DNA from: Chloroflexota bacterium
GTDB taxonomy: Bacteria; Chloroflexota; Dehalococcoidia; SM23-28-2; RBG-16-64-32
Assembly (NCBI GenBank): GCA_022561095.1
Contig: JADFRV010000139.1
Location: 1 to 5,901 of the forward strand
DNA length: 5,901 nt
Reading direction: 5' to 3'
This document shows, piece after piece, positions 1 to 5,901 of this stretch. The notes under the pieces are model-generated. The model worked only from the letters and a program-made list of their open reading frames with translations. It did no database searches and had not been told where the DNA came from. The position numbers and the translations under genes are program-made. Position 1 is the stretch's first letter, and each line of letters opens with the position of its first letter.

Positions 1-725
1 GCTACATTCGCGCTCTGGAGCACGCCCTGGCCGATCTGAATCCCCGCTACCGGCATCGCCGAGAAGAACACCCTTAGCGCCAGCTTCCCCTCCTTCTCCT
101 CCTCGTGCTTCTCCGGCAGGTCCGCCCGCACCTCCGCCCCCGTCAGCGTCACCGTCAGCGCGCCAGCCGTCGCCGATCCGCTCGCAGCGACCTCCTGCGG
201 CTCCAGCGATACCAGCTCGCCCGCCCCCGGCGTTAGCGGCACCATCGCCTGGTTGTTCGAGGGCAGCCCCACGACCAGCACGGCATCATCGAAGCTGAAC
301 GCCTCGTCCACCTGGAACGTGATCAGCCCGTTGGAGCTCAGACCGCCCGGTACCTGGGGGATCTCCTGATCGAGAGTCGGCCCCGTGTAGTTCTGCCCGC
401 CTGACTGCAGCACCAGCGTCGAGTTCGGCGTCGCGTCAGAGTCGCTCAGGTTCTCGAACACCACATCGATCTCCATACCGAGTATCCCGACACCGCCCGC
501 GGTCAACCTCGCCTCACCCAGCGTCACCTTGAACCCGGCGTGCCAGTACGACTCGTCCACCTGGACTGACTCTTCCTCCGCTGCTGGCGGGGGCGTCGCC
601 TCGCCGTCCAGCTCCTCCGTCTCGACAACCGTGGGCGTCTCGCCGCCGCCGCTACTGCACGCGGCCAGCAGCATAGCCGCCAAGGCGAGCGCTGCCAGGC
701 CGAAAACGATGCCGTATCGTCTCAC
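1..725 (-). CDS. Secreted lipoprotein of unknown function, N-terminal part (3' end outside window)
   Basis: The reading frame is open from a GTG at 723-725 to the left edge (241 codons, no stop), so the C-terminus is missing. The first 23 residues form a lipoprotein signal peptide: basic MRRY start, a hydrophobic stretch of Ala and Leu, then the lipobox L-A-A-C with Cys23 as the expected lipidation site, followed by SSGGGE. Residues about 25-55 are a low-complexity Thr/Glu/Pro/Ala linker, as in many surface-tethered proteins. From about residue 60 the sequence is beta-rich and may hold two immunoglobulin-like units (about 60-155 and 172 onward). The stretch around VVFENLSDSD recalls DUF4352-type domains, but this is only a resemblance. 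A charged KHEEEKEGK patch sits near residues 206-214. The GTG start is supported by GGGAGGAG six bases upstream. I do not recognise a specific function. The predicted location is the outer face of the cytoplasmic membrane. Confidence 0.85.
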   Translation of the reverse strand, partial: MRRYGIVFGLAALALAAMLLAACSSGGGETPTVVETEELDGEATPPPAAEEESVQVDESYWHAGFKVTLGEARLTAGGVGILGMEIDVVFENLSDSDATPNSTLVLQSGGQNYTGPTLDQEIPQVPGGLSSNGLITFQVDEAFSFDDAVLVVGLPSNNQAMVPLTPGAGELVSLEPQEVAASGSATAGALTVTLTGAEVRADLPEKHEEEKEGKLALRVFFSAMPVAGIQIGQGVLQSANV

Positions 726-731
726 GTTTCG

Positions 732-739
732 CTCCTCCC
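732..739 (-). promoter_or_regulatory. Ribosome binding site of the lipoprotein gene
   Basis: On the minus strand GGGAGGAG lies six bases before the GTG at 725. It decides the non-ATG start, because no ATG precedes the signal peptide in this frame. The same motif and the same spacing occur before the GTG of the dikinase-domain gene at 4771. Confidence 0.8.
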
Positions 740-810
740 GTTCAAGCCGTCGCTGAAGATGTAGCTTACACCGGTGGCGACCGGGAGTCTAACGAACCAT
801 TTGCCGCCTG

Positions 811-828
811 ACGCCTCAGCTTGAGCGT
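811..828 (-). terminator. Weak hairpin after ppdK, possible terminator
   Basis: An inverted repeat 12 bases after the ppdK stop can pair ACGC with GCGT and TCA with TGA around a three-base loop, with one bulged base. There is no T-rich tract after it on the minus strand, so it is not a textbook intrinsic terminator. It may only protect a 3' end or be chance. The rest of the 726-840 gap shows no convincing promoter. Confidence 0.22.
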
Positions 829-840
829 GTGCCCTGCCGT

Positions 841-3666
841 CTACGCGTCCCGCTCGCGCTGGGCGAGCGTCGCCTGGGCGGCGGCCAGGCGGGCGATGGG
901 GAGTCGCAGGGCCGAGCAGGAGACGTAGTCCAGCCCGGCGCGGTGGCAGAAGTCGATGCTGTCGGGGTCGCCGCCGTGCTCGCCGCAGAGGCCGAGCTCC
1001 AGCTCCGGGTTGGCCGCGCGTCCCTCCTCCACGGCGATGCGGATGAGCCGGCCCACGCCGGCCTCGTCCAGCTGCTGGAAGGGGTTGCGGGGTAGGAGGC
1101 CGGACTCCAGGTAGAAGCGCAGGAATTTCTCCTCGGCGTCATCACGGCTGAATCCGAACGTCATCTGGGTGAGGTCGTTGGAGCCGAAGGAGAAGAAGCG
1201 GACCTCAGGGGCGATACGGTCAGCGGAGAGGGCGGCGCGGGGGAGCTCAATCATGGTGCCGAACGGAATCGTTACCGGCTCCCCGGGGCAGTCTTCAATC
1301 TCCCGAGTGATCCTCTCAAGGCGGGTGTTGAGGGCGCGCAGCTCGCTGGCGTCCATCACCAGCGGGATCATGATCTCCGGCCTGGGATCGAGCCCTTCGC
1401 GGGCTAGGTCGCAGGCGGCGCGCGCGATGGCCCGCACCTGCATCTCGTACACGTCCGGGTAGGTGAGGCCTAAGCGGCAGCCGCGGTGGCCCAGCATCGG
1501 GTTCGCCTCCTGGAGGGACTTGGCGGACTCCAGCAGACGCTCCTTCTCTTCCAGCGTCTGGGGATCGCCGCCCGTGGCGCGGAGGACGGCCACCTCCTGC
1601 AAGAGCGACTCGTACGGCGGTAGGAACTCGTGCAGAGGAGCATCCAGGAGGCGGATGACGACAGGCTTGCCGTCCATGATCCGAAGGATGTCACGGAAGT
1701 CGGCGGTCTGGTACTCGGCCAGGCGGTCCAGCGCTGTCCCGTAGGCCTTGGCGTCCTCGCTGTTGGCGAGTCGCGCCTCGGCGGCGCGCAGTCGCTTCTG
1801 GGCTGCCTCGCGGGCCTCGCCTGTCGCTTGATTCACTGCTCCCCGGGCATCCTCTATCTCGCTTTCCATCTGGGAGACCGCGGGTGCCTTGGTGAGCATC
1901 TCTCGAACGAAGGGGAGGCGCTCCGGCTGGAAGAACATGTGCTCCGTGCGGCAGAGGCCGATGCCTTGAGCGCCGAAGGTGAGGGCCTGGCGGGCGTCAT
2001 CGGGGGTATCTGCGTTGGCGCGGACGCCCAGGCGGCGGATTTCGTCAGCCCAGGTGAGGAGTTGAGTGAGCTCGCCGGTGCCGCTGACGTCAGGCGGCAC
2101 AGTCTCAATGCGGCCGGCGAAGACCTCGCCGGAGAAGCCGTCGATGCTGATCTCCTCCCCCTCGTGGAGTTCTGTGCCGTTGGCTGACAACAGCCGGCGG
2201 CGAGTGTCGACCCGCAGGCTGGCGCAGCCGACGACGGCCGGCTTGCCGAGGCCGCGGGTGACGACGGCGGCGTGGCTGGTGACACCGCCGCGGCTGGTGA
2301 GGATGGCAGCGGCGCGGAGGATACCGGGCATGTCGTCGGGGCTGGTCTCGGGCCGGACAAGGATCAAGGACTCGCCGGCGTCGGCGCTGGCGGCGGTCTC
2401 GGAGTCGAAGACGATGCGACCGGTGGCAGCTCCCGGGGAGGCGTTGAGGCCCTGGGCCAGGCGCCGTCCCTGGCGGACGGCCTCCTGCTTGGCCGCCTCA
2501 TCGAAGCGGGGCACGAGGAGCTGAGCTAGGTCCGCGGCGGGGACGCGGCGGACCGCTTCCTCGTGACTGATGAGGCCTTCCCGCGCCATATCGAGGGCGG
2601 CCTTGACGGCGGCCGCTGCCGTCCGCTTGGCGGAGCGGGTCTGGAGAACGTAGAGTCGACCGTGCTCCACCGTGAACTCGACATCCTGCACGTCGGCGTA
2701 ATGACGCTCCAGACGATCGACGATCTCCACCAACTCCCGGTGCACGTCCGGCATCTCATCGGCGAGGCCGGCGATGGGTTTAGGCGTGCGGGCGCCGGAG
2801 ACGACGTCCTCGCCCTGGGCGTTGGGCAAGTACTCGCCGTAGAGCTCGCGGTCGCCGGTGGTGGGGCTGCGGCTGAAGCAGACGCCGGTGCCGCTGTCCC
2901 AGCCGCTGTTACCGAAGACCATGGCCATGACGTTGACCGCGGTGCCGATGTCGTGAGGGATGTGGTGATACTCGCGGTAGGCGGTCGCCCGGGCGCTGTT
3001 CCAGCTCTCGAATACCGCGTGGATGGCGATCCGCAGCTGCTCCCACGGATCGGACGGGAATGGCGTGGAGGAGCGCTCCCGGATGATCTCCCTGAAGCGC
3101 TCGACGATCTCTTGGAGGGCGTCTGGATCGAGTTCGGCGTCGGAGGCGGCTCCCGTGCGGGCCTTGGCCTCCGCGAGGGCGTCCTCAAACGGCTCGGCCT
3201 CCAGACGGAGGGCGACCTTGGCGAATAGCTGGATGAAGCGGCGGGAGGAGTCTAGGGCGAACCGGCGGTCGCCGGTGGCCTGGGCAAGGCCGTCCACCGT
3301 GTCATCGCTCAGTCCGAGGTTGAGGATCGTGTCCATCATCCCCGGCATCGAGAACTTGGAGCCGGAGCGGACCGAAACGAGGAGGGGGTTGGTGAGGTCG
3401 CCGAAGCGGCGGCCCACGGCCTCCTCAATCTCCGCGACGTGCTGTCGGATGCTGTCCCACAGCCCCTCGGGGAGAGCACCGCCGAGACGGGAGTACTCGC
3501 GGCAGGCCTCGGTGGTGATTACGAAGCCGGGCGGTACCGGCAGGCCCAAGCGGGCCATCTCGCAGAGGTTGGCGCCCTTGCCGCCCAGCAGGTCCCGCAT
3601 ATCCGCGCCGCCCTCGCGGAACCGGTAGATATATTTCGTGCTGCCCACCGTGTGTCCACCACCCAT
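841..3666 (-). CDS. ppdK: Pyruvate, phosphate dikinase (PPDK)
   Basis: Cytosolic enzyme that interconverts ATP + pyruvate + phosphate and AMP + PEP + diphosphate. All domains are present in 941 residues. The ATP-grasp domain (about 10-345) has GGKGANL at 28-34, VRSGSKFSMPGMMDT at 99-113, QDVE at 327-330 and LQTR at 341-344. The phosphohistidine swivelling domain has GGVTSHAAV with catalytic His465 and the conserved Thr two residues before it. The C-terminal PEP/pyruvate barrel has GLCRTEHMF (570-578), RLLDAPLHEF (672-681), metal ligands Glu807 and Asp831 (GSNDLTQ), and Cys894 in LGLCGEHGGDP. The protein is longer than the roughly 875-residue family norm, mainly through an Ala/Glu/Arg-rich insertion near 594-640. 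The ATG at 3666 lacks a clear Shine-Dalgarno. A GTG at 3648, with GGTGG upstream, would give the more typical start MGSTKYIYRF. It lies 76 bases after the dikinase-domain gene and is probably cotranscribed with it. Confidence 0.97.
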   Translation of the reverse strand: MGGGHTVGSTKYIYRFREGGADMRDLLGGKGANLCEMARLGLPVPPGFVITTEACREYSRLGGALPEGLWDSIRQHVAEIEEAVGRRFGDLTNPLLVSVRSGSKFSMPGMMDTILNLGLSDDTVDGLAQATGDRRFALDSSRRFIQLFAKVALRLEAEPFEDALAEAKARTGAASDAELDPDALQEIVERFREIIRERSSTPFPSDPWEQLRIAIHAVFESWNSARATAYREYHHIPHDIGTAVNVMAMVFGNSGWDSGTGVCFSRSPTTGDRELYGEYLPNAQGEDVVSGARTPKPIAGLADEMPDVHRELVEIVDRLERHYADVQDVEFTVEHGRLYVLQTRSAKRTAAAAVKAALDMAREGLISHEEAVRRVPAADLAQLLVPRFDEAAKQEAVRQGRRLAQGLNASPGAATGRIVFDSETAASADAGESLILVRPETSPDDMPGILRAAAILTSRGGVTSHAAVVTRGLGKPAVVGCASLRVDTRRRLLSANGTELHEGEEISIDGFSGEVFAGRIETVPPDVSGTGELTQLLTWADEIRRLGVRANADTPDDARQALTFGAQGIGLCRTEHMFFQPERLPFVREMLTKAPAVSQMESEIEDARGAVNQATGEAREAAQKRLRAAEARLANSEDAKAYGTALDRLAEYQTADFRDILRIMDGKPVVIRLLDAPLHEFLPPYESLLQEVAVLRATGGDPQTLEEKERLLESAKSLQEANPMLGHRGCRLGLTYPDVYEMQVRAIARAACDLAREGLDPRPEIMIPLVMDASELRALNTRLERITREIEDCPGEPVTIPFGTMIELPRAALSADRIAPEVRFFSFGSNDLTQMTFGFSRDDAEEKFLRFYLESGLLPRNPFQQLDEAGVGRLIRIAVEEGRAANPELELGLCGEHGGDPDSIDFCHRAGLDYVSCSALRLPIARLAAAQATLAQRERDA

Positions 3667-3746
3667 CAGCGTGCGCTTGTCCGAATGTAGGTATGGGGTG
3701 ACGGTCTAGAGCCGATTGCCCACGGTGCATTCAAACCCGGCTTCAA
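3666..3746 (-). CDS. Possible small coupling ORF between the two dikinase genes (doubtful)
   Basis: A TTG at 3744-3746 overlaps the TGA of the upstream gene (TTGA) and opens a 26-codon frame, MKPGLNAPWA and so on, whose TGA overlaps the ppdK ATG (TGATG). AAGGAGG lies nine bases before the TTG. The arrangement would couple translation into ppdK, whose ATG has no site of its own. Against it, the peptide has no recognisable features, and AAGGAGG may simply be Lys-Glu codons of an alternative C-terminal frame of the upstream gene. It is kept as a low-confidence candidate. Confidence 0.15.
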   Translation of the reverse strand: MKPGLNAPWAIGSRPSPHTYIRTSAR

Positions 3747-4771
3747 GCAGGTATTCCTCCTTGATTACGCGCCGCAAGGCCACCTTGGAGGGCCAGGCCG
3801 TCAGGCTCTCGCGAAACGGTGACCGGCCGCGACTGCAATATATGCATCTTCCCGTTCTCCTCGGCCCACTCGATGTCTTGTGGCGCCCCGTAGTACTCCT
3901 CCACCCTCTTCCCGATCGCCGCCAGCGCTGCGATCTCCTCATCGGAGAGCTTCTGTAGCTGGACATCGTCCTTGGGCACCTCCAGCCAGCGGTTGTTCTC
4001 CTCGCCGAAGGTGGTGGAGTCCTCGTTGCGGAGGAACTGCTTGTCCTGCCGGGCTACTGTCTTCTGCAGGATGCTCAGGGATTCCTTGTCCAGAACATAC
4101 AGGTCGGGCGTCAATGCGCCCGACACGACTGCCTCGCCGAGGCCGTAGATGGCCTCGATTACTATTTTCGTCTTGTCTCCACTTACCGGCTCTATCGTGA
4201 ACATCACGCCGGAGCGGTTGGACTGGACCATCCTTTGCACCGGCACGGCTATGCCTACCTTCAAGTGCTCGAAGCCCACCTGCCCGCGGTAGAAGATCGC
4301 CCGCGCCTCAAACAGTGATGCCCAGCAGGCCTGCACAGCAGCGACTACGTTCTCCTCGCCGATGACGTTAAGGAAGGTGCTCTGCTGTCCCGCGAAGGAG
4401 GCCTCCACCAAGTCCTCTGCCGTAGAGGAGCTGCGCACCGCTACCGGCCCCTCACCAAGCTCGCGATAGGCGCGGCGGATCTCGGCAGCGACGTCACCCG
4501 GCATCTTCGATTCCGTGATCAGACGTTTGATCTCATCGGCCACACGCTGGAGGCGGGCGCTATCGTTGGGGTCAAGGTTAGACAGAAGATCAGAGATCTT
4601 CGGTTTGAGGCCGGACTGCCCAAGGAAGTCGAAGTAGGTGTGAGAGGTAACGATAAACCCAGGCGGGACGGGTATCTTGGCCTTTGTGAGTTCGCCCAGG
4701 TTAGAACCTTTGCCGCCGGCCAGGCCGACATCGTCCTTGTCCACTTCCTGGAACCAAACCAGTCGCTTCAC
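3743..4771 (-). CDS. Stand-alone PEP synthase/PPDK-type ATP-binding domain protein
   Basis: The 342 residues match only the N-terminal ATP-grasp domain of PEP synthase (pyruvate, water dikinase). Visible motifs are GGKGSNLGEL (19-28), VPPGF (35-39), VAVRSSSTAEDL with Arg113, the GQQSTFLNV stretch (128-136), SGVMFTIEP (187-195), IEAIYGLGE (205-213), QDIEWA with Glu301 and ILQSRPVT (311-318). Full PEP synthases have nearly 800 residues. Here the phosphohistidine and PEP-binding domains are absent and do not follow downstream as a remnant. It may bind ATP and transfer phosphate to a histidine on another protein, as the roughly 40-kDa ATP-binding subunit of phenylphosphate synthase does. No such partner is seen, apart from complete PPDK next door. 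The GTG start follows GGGAGGAG by six bases. The last 23 codons look non-coding and another frame looks better, so the C-terminus may be frameshifted (see findings). Confidence 0.88.
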   Translation of the reverse strand: MKRLVWFQEVDKDDVGLAGGKGSNLGELTKAKIPVPPGFIVTSHTYFDFLGQSGLKPKISDLLSNLDPNDSARLQRVADEIKRLITESKMPGDVAAEIRRAYRELGEGPVAVRSSSTAEDLVEASFAGQQSTFLNVIGEENVVAAVQACWASLFEARAIFYRGQVGFEHLKVGIAVPVQRMVQSNRSGVMFTIEPVSGDKTKIVIEAIYGLGEAVVSGALTPDLYVLDKESLSILQKTVARQDKQFLRNEDSTTFGEENNRWLEVPKDDVQLQKLSDEEIAALAAIGKRVEEYYGAPQDIEWAEENGKMHILQSRPVTVSREPDGLALQGGLAARNQGGIPA

Positions 4772-4777
4772 CTAGAG

Positions 4778-4785
4778 CTCCTCCC
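4778..4785 (-). promoter_or_regulatory. Ribosome binding site of the dikinase-domain gene
   Basis: GGGAGGAG on the minus strand with a six-base spacer (CTCTAG) before the GTG at 4771. It fixes the GTG start, which also gives the expected family N-terminus (MKRLVWFQEV followed by GGKGSNLGEL). Confidence 0.85.
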
Positions 4786-4831
4786 TTAGACAGCCTTACA
4801 GGGCAGTCCTCCTGAGGATCCACGACAGCCA

Positions 4832-4860
4832 ATTATATAGGACAAGTCCATATTTGTCTA
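4832..4860 (-). promoter_or_regulatory. Sigma-70-type promoter for the dikinase-domain gene and ppdK
   Basis: On the minus strand a -35 box TAGACA (4855-4860, five of six consensus bases) is separated by exactly 17 bases from a perfect -10 box TATAAT (4832-4837). Transcription should start near 4825, leaving a leader of about 54 bases that contains the ribosome binding site. The locus is markedly AT-rich compared with its GC-rich surroundings. The promoter lies downstream of the glmS stop, so the dikinase genes have their own start of transcription. Confidence 0.75.
4840..4849. repeat. Operator-like palindrome in the promoter spacer
   Basis: GGAC-AA-GTCC is a perfect inverted repeat with four-base arms, placed between the -35 and -10 boxes. 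ATAT on each side (4835-4838 and 4850-4853) extends the symmetry if one base, 4839, is left out. A dimeric repressor bound here would block RNA polymerase. The arms are short, so chance is possible. Confidence 0.35.
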
Positions 4861-4885
4861 CCTAATAACTCCGGACGCGAGCGAT

Positions 4886-4936
4886 AGACGCAAGCTATGG
4901 CTCTGATCCAATTAGAGTATTTACAGAGTGGCGTCT
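4886..4936 (-). other. Nested inverted repeat directly after glmS
   Basis: Two bases after the glmS stop, AGACGC pairs with GCGTCT (4886-4891 with 4931-4936), and inside it CTCTG pairs with CAGAG (4901-4905 with 4924-4928). The terminal loop is 18 bases and the internal loop is unequal (nine and two bases). No T-rich tract follows on the minus strand. It might act as a 3'-end or processing structure. A standard intrinsic terminator is not visible. Confidence 0.25.
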
Positions 4937-4938
4937 GG

Positions 4939-5901
4939 CTATTCGACGGTGACGGTCTTAGCCAGGTTTCGCGGCTGATCGATGTCACAGCCGCGGCGCA
5001 GGGCGATGTGATAAGAGAAGAACTGCAAGGGGATAGTGGTGAATATGGGTGAGAGCAGCGGGGACGCCTCAGGAATGTAGATGACATGGTCCGCCTTGGC
5101 CGCCAGCTCTTCGTCCCCCTCTGAGCCCAGGGCGATCACCGTCCCCTCGCGCGCTTTCACCTGCTCGATGTTGCTCATCATCTTGTCGTGCATCTCGTCC
5201 TTAAGCGCGATAGCGATGACCGGCATCTCTGGGTCTATGAGGGCGATGGCCCCGTGCTTCATCTCGCCGGCCGGGTATCCTTCGGCGTGGATGTAGCTGA
5301 CCTCTTTGAGCTTGAGGGCGCCCTCCAAGGCCACCGGAAACTGGATGCCCCGGCCCAGGTAGAGGAAGTTGTTGTAGCGGTGAAACTGGTGGGCCAGCCG
5401 CTCGAACTCCGCCTCCCGCTTGGTCACCTCGCCGGCCAAGTAAGGCACCCGTGCGAGCGGTTCCAAGAGCCCGCCCATCCGCTCTTGATCGATTAGACCG
5501 CGCGCCTGACCCAGATAGCAGGCGAGCAGGTACGACGCCGTCACTGAGGCGGTGAATGTCTTAGTGCTGCAGACGCCGATCTCCAAGCCGCAGCGGGTGT
5601 ACACTACGCCATCGGCGATGCGTGTGGCCTGGCTGCCTACGACGTTGCAGATGGCTATCTGCGGCGCACCCCGTTTTTTCGCCTCCTCCATGGCAGCTAA
5701 CGTATCCACCGTCTCACCGGACTGGCTCACCGATACGACTAGCGTGTCAGGCGCAATGATGGGCGCGCGGTAGCGGTATTCGGAGGCGTTGTCCACCTCC
5801 GCTGGTATCCCCGTAGGCCTCCCAGCCGGTCGCGGCGGCGCCGCGCAACGCCAGGCAGGAGATTCCCGCCGCCACCCGGTGCTGCTTGAGGCTCCTCCGA
5901 T
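4939..5901 (-). CDS. glmS: Glutamine--fructose-6-phosphate aminotransferase, isomerase domain (5' part missing, apparent frameshift)
   Basis: GlmS converts fructose-6-phosphate and glutamine to glucosamine-6-phosphate, the entry step to UDP-GlcNAc and peptidoglycan. From the GTG at 5796 to the stop, 285 residues cover most of the two SIS sugar-isomerase modules. SVSQSGET (22-29) matches the phosphosugar loop (Ser347, Gln348, Ser349 and Thr352 in E. coli). Glu165, His181 and Lys280 fall exactly where E. coli has Glu488, His504 and Lys603, with identical spacing, and the protein ends in the family signature PRNLAKTVTVE. The GTG at 5796 (Val of VDNASEYRYR) is not a true start, because the family continues upstream. 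In-frame codons encode GIPAEV just before it, but the GlmS-like sequence further upstream lies in another frame from 5812 to the edge. The N-terminal glutaminase domain lies outside the window. The frameshift may be a sequencing error near a contig end or a real lesion. Confidence 0.93.
   Translation of the reverse strand: MGGASSSTGWRRESPAWRCAAPPRPAGRPTGIPAEVDNASEYRYRAPIIAPDTLVVSVSQSGETVDTLAAMEEAKKRGAPQIAICNVVGSQATRIADGVVYTRCGLEIGVCSTKTFTASVTASYLLACYLGQARGLIDQERMGGLLEPLARVPYLAGEVTKREAEFERLAHQFHRYNNFLYLGRGIQFPVALEGALKLKEVSYIHAEGYPAGEMKHGAIALIDPEMPVIAIALKDEMHDKMMSNIEQVKAREGTVIALGSEGDEELAAKADHVIYIPEASPLLSPIFTTIPLQFFSYHIALRRGCDIDQPRNLAKTVTVE
5809..5812 (-). other. glmS: Apparent one-base frameshift site in glmS
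   Basis: Four C residues (GGGG on the coding strand) mark the break. Removing one G joins the upstream reading ATGWEAYG directly to IPAEVDNASEYRYR. In the joined protein the distance between the glycine of the GxS motif (GIS) and that of GIP is 18 residues, as in E. coli GlmS (GTS to GIP). Confidence 0.55.

Noticed and set aside
529..756. Plus-strand Ser-rich open frame over the lipoprotein start
   Set aside because: It is antisense to the signal peptide and linker of the lipoprotein. Its Ser runs mirror the Gly/Ala/Glu codons of that gene.
726..840. Promoter for the lipoprotein gene
   Set aside because: The best pair (TTAGAC, 18 bases, TAAGCT) matches the consensus too poorly to call.
1630..2187. 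Plus-strand open frame of 185 codons, and similar ones at 2066-2529 and 3023-3628
   Set aside because: These are shadows of ppdK with biased composition, no domain resemblance and no supporting ribosome sites that I could see.
2563..3228. Long plus-strand open frame of 221 codons inside ppdK
   Set aside because: It is antisense to an unmistakable PPDK. Long opposite-strand frames are expected in DNA with G/C-rich third codon positions. Its Gly/Val/Asp/Ala-rich translation shows no motifs.
3667..3742. Separate promoter for ppdK in the 76-base gap
   Set aside because: Candidate boxes such as TTGAAT with CTCTAG, or TACATT as a -10, do not combine into a pair with acceptable match and spacing.
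4778..4830. Possible riboswitch, T-box or attenuator in the leader of the dikinase-domain gene
   Set aside because: The leader is only about 54 bases and shows just a four-base stem (CAGG/CCTG). There is no T-box sequence, terminator or known aptamer consensus.
4833..5087. Minus-strand 84-codon frame running through the glmS 3' end into the gap
   Set aside because: It is out of frame with the clearly conserved GlmS C-terminus and carries the glmS sequence in a shifted frame. It has no motif of its own.

Overview
The window reads as chromosomal housekeeping DNA from a GC-rich bacterium. Third codon positions in the genes are strongly G/C, Shine-Dalgarno sites are strong (GGGAGGAG), two genes use GTG starts, and a diacylglycerol-type lipoprotein signal is present. 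Taxonomy cannot be fixed from the sequence. A Chloroflexota-like lineage is only a guess from the overall look of the proteins. All four genes lie on the minus strand, so transcription runs from right to left.

From right to left: 4939-5901 is the C-terminal isomerase half of GlmS (glucosamine-6-phosphate synthase). Its 5' part lies beyond the window, and there is an apparent one-base frameshift at a C run (5809-5812). A 167-base gap (4772-4938) holds a stem-forming inverted repeat after glmS and a near-consensus promoter (TAGACA, 17 bp, TATAAT) with a small palindrome in its spacer. Next, 3743-4771 encodes a stand-alone ATP-binding domain of the PEP synthase/PPDK family, without the phosphohistidine and PEP/pyruvate domains. 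A 76-base gap follows, then 841-3666, a complete pyruvate, phosphate dikinase (ppdK) with all catalytic motifs and a helical insertion of about 43 residues. After a 115-base gap with one weak hairpin, 1-725 encodes the N-terminal part of an unrecognised secreted lipoprotein that runs off the left edge.

The two dikinase-family genes probably form one transcription unit driven by the promoter at 4832-4860. PPDK interconverts pyruvate and PEP using ATP and phosphate. The role of the neighbouring lone ATP-binding protein is unclear and is the most interesting point here. GlmS makes glucosamine-6-phosphate for peptidoglycan and other amino sugars and seems to be a separate unit. I see no tRNA, rRNA, CRISPR array, insertion sequence or phage gene. 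Nothing here amounts to a clearly new system. The points worth following are the split dikinase domain, the ambiguous reading frame at its 3' end, the PPDK insertion and the operator-like promoter.
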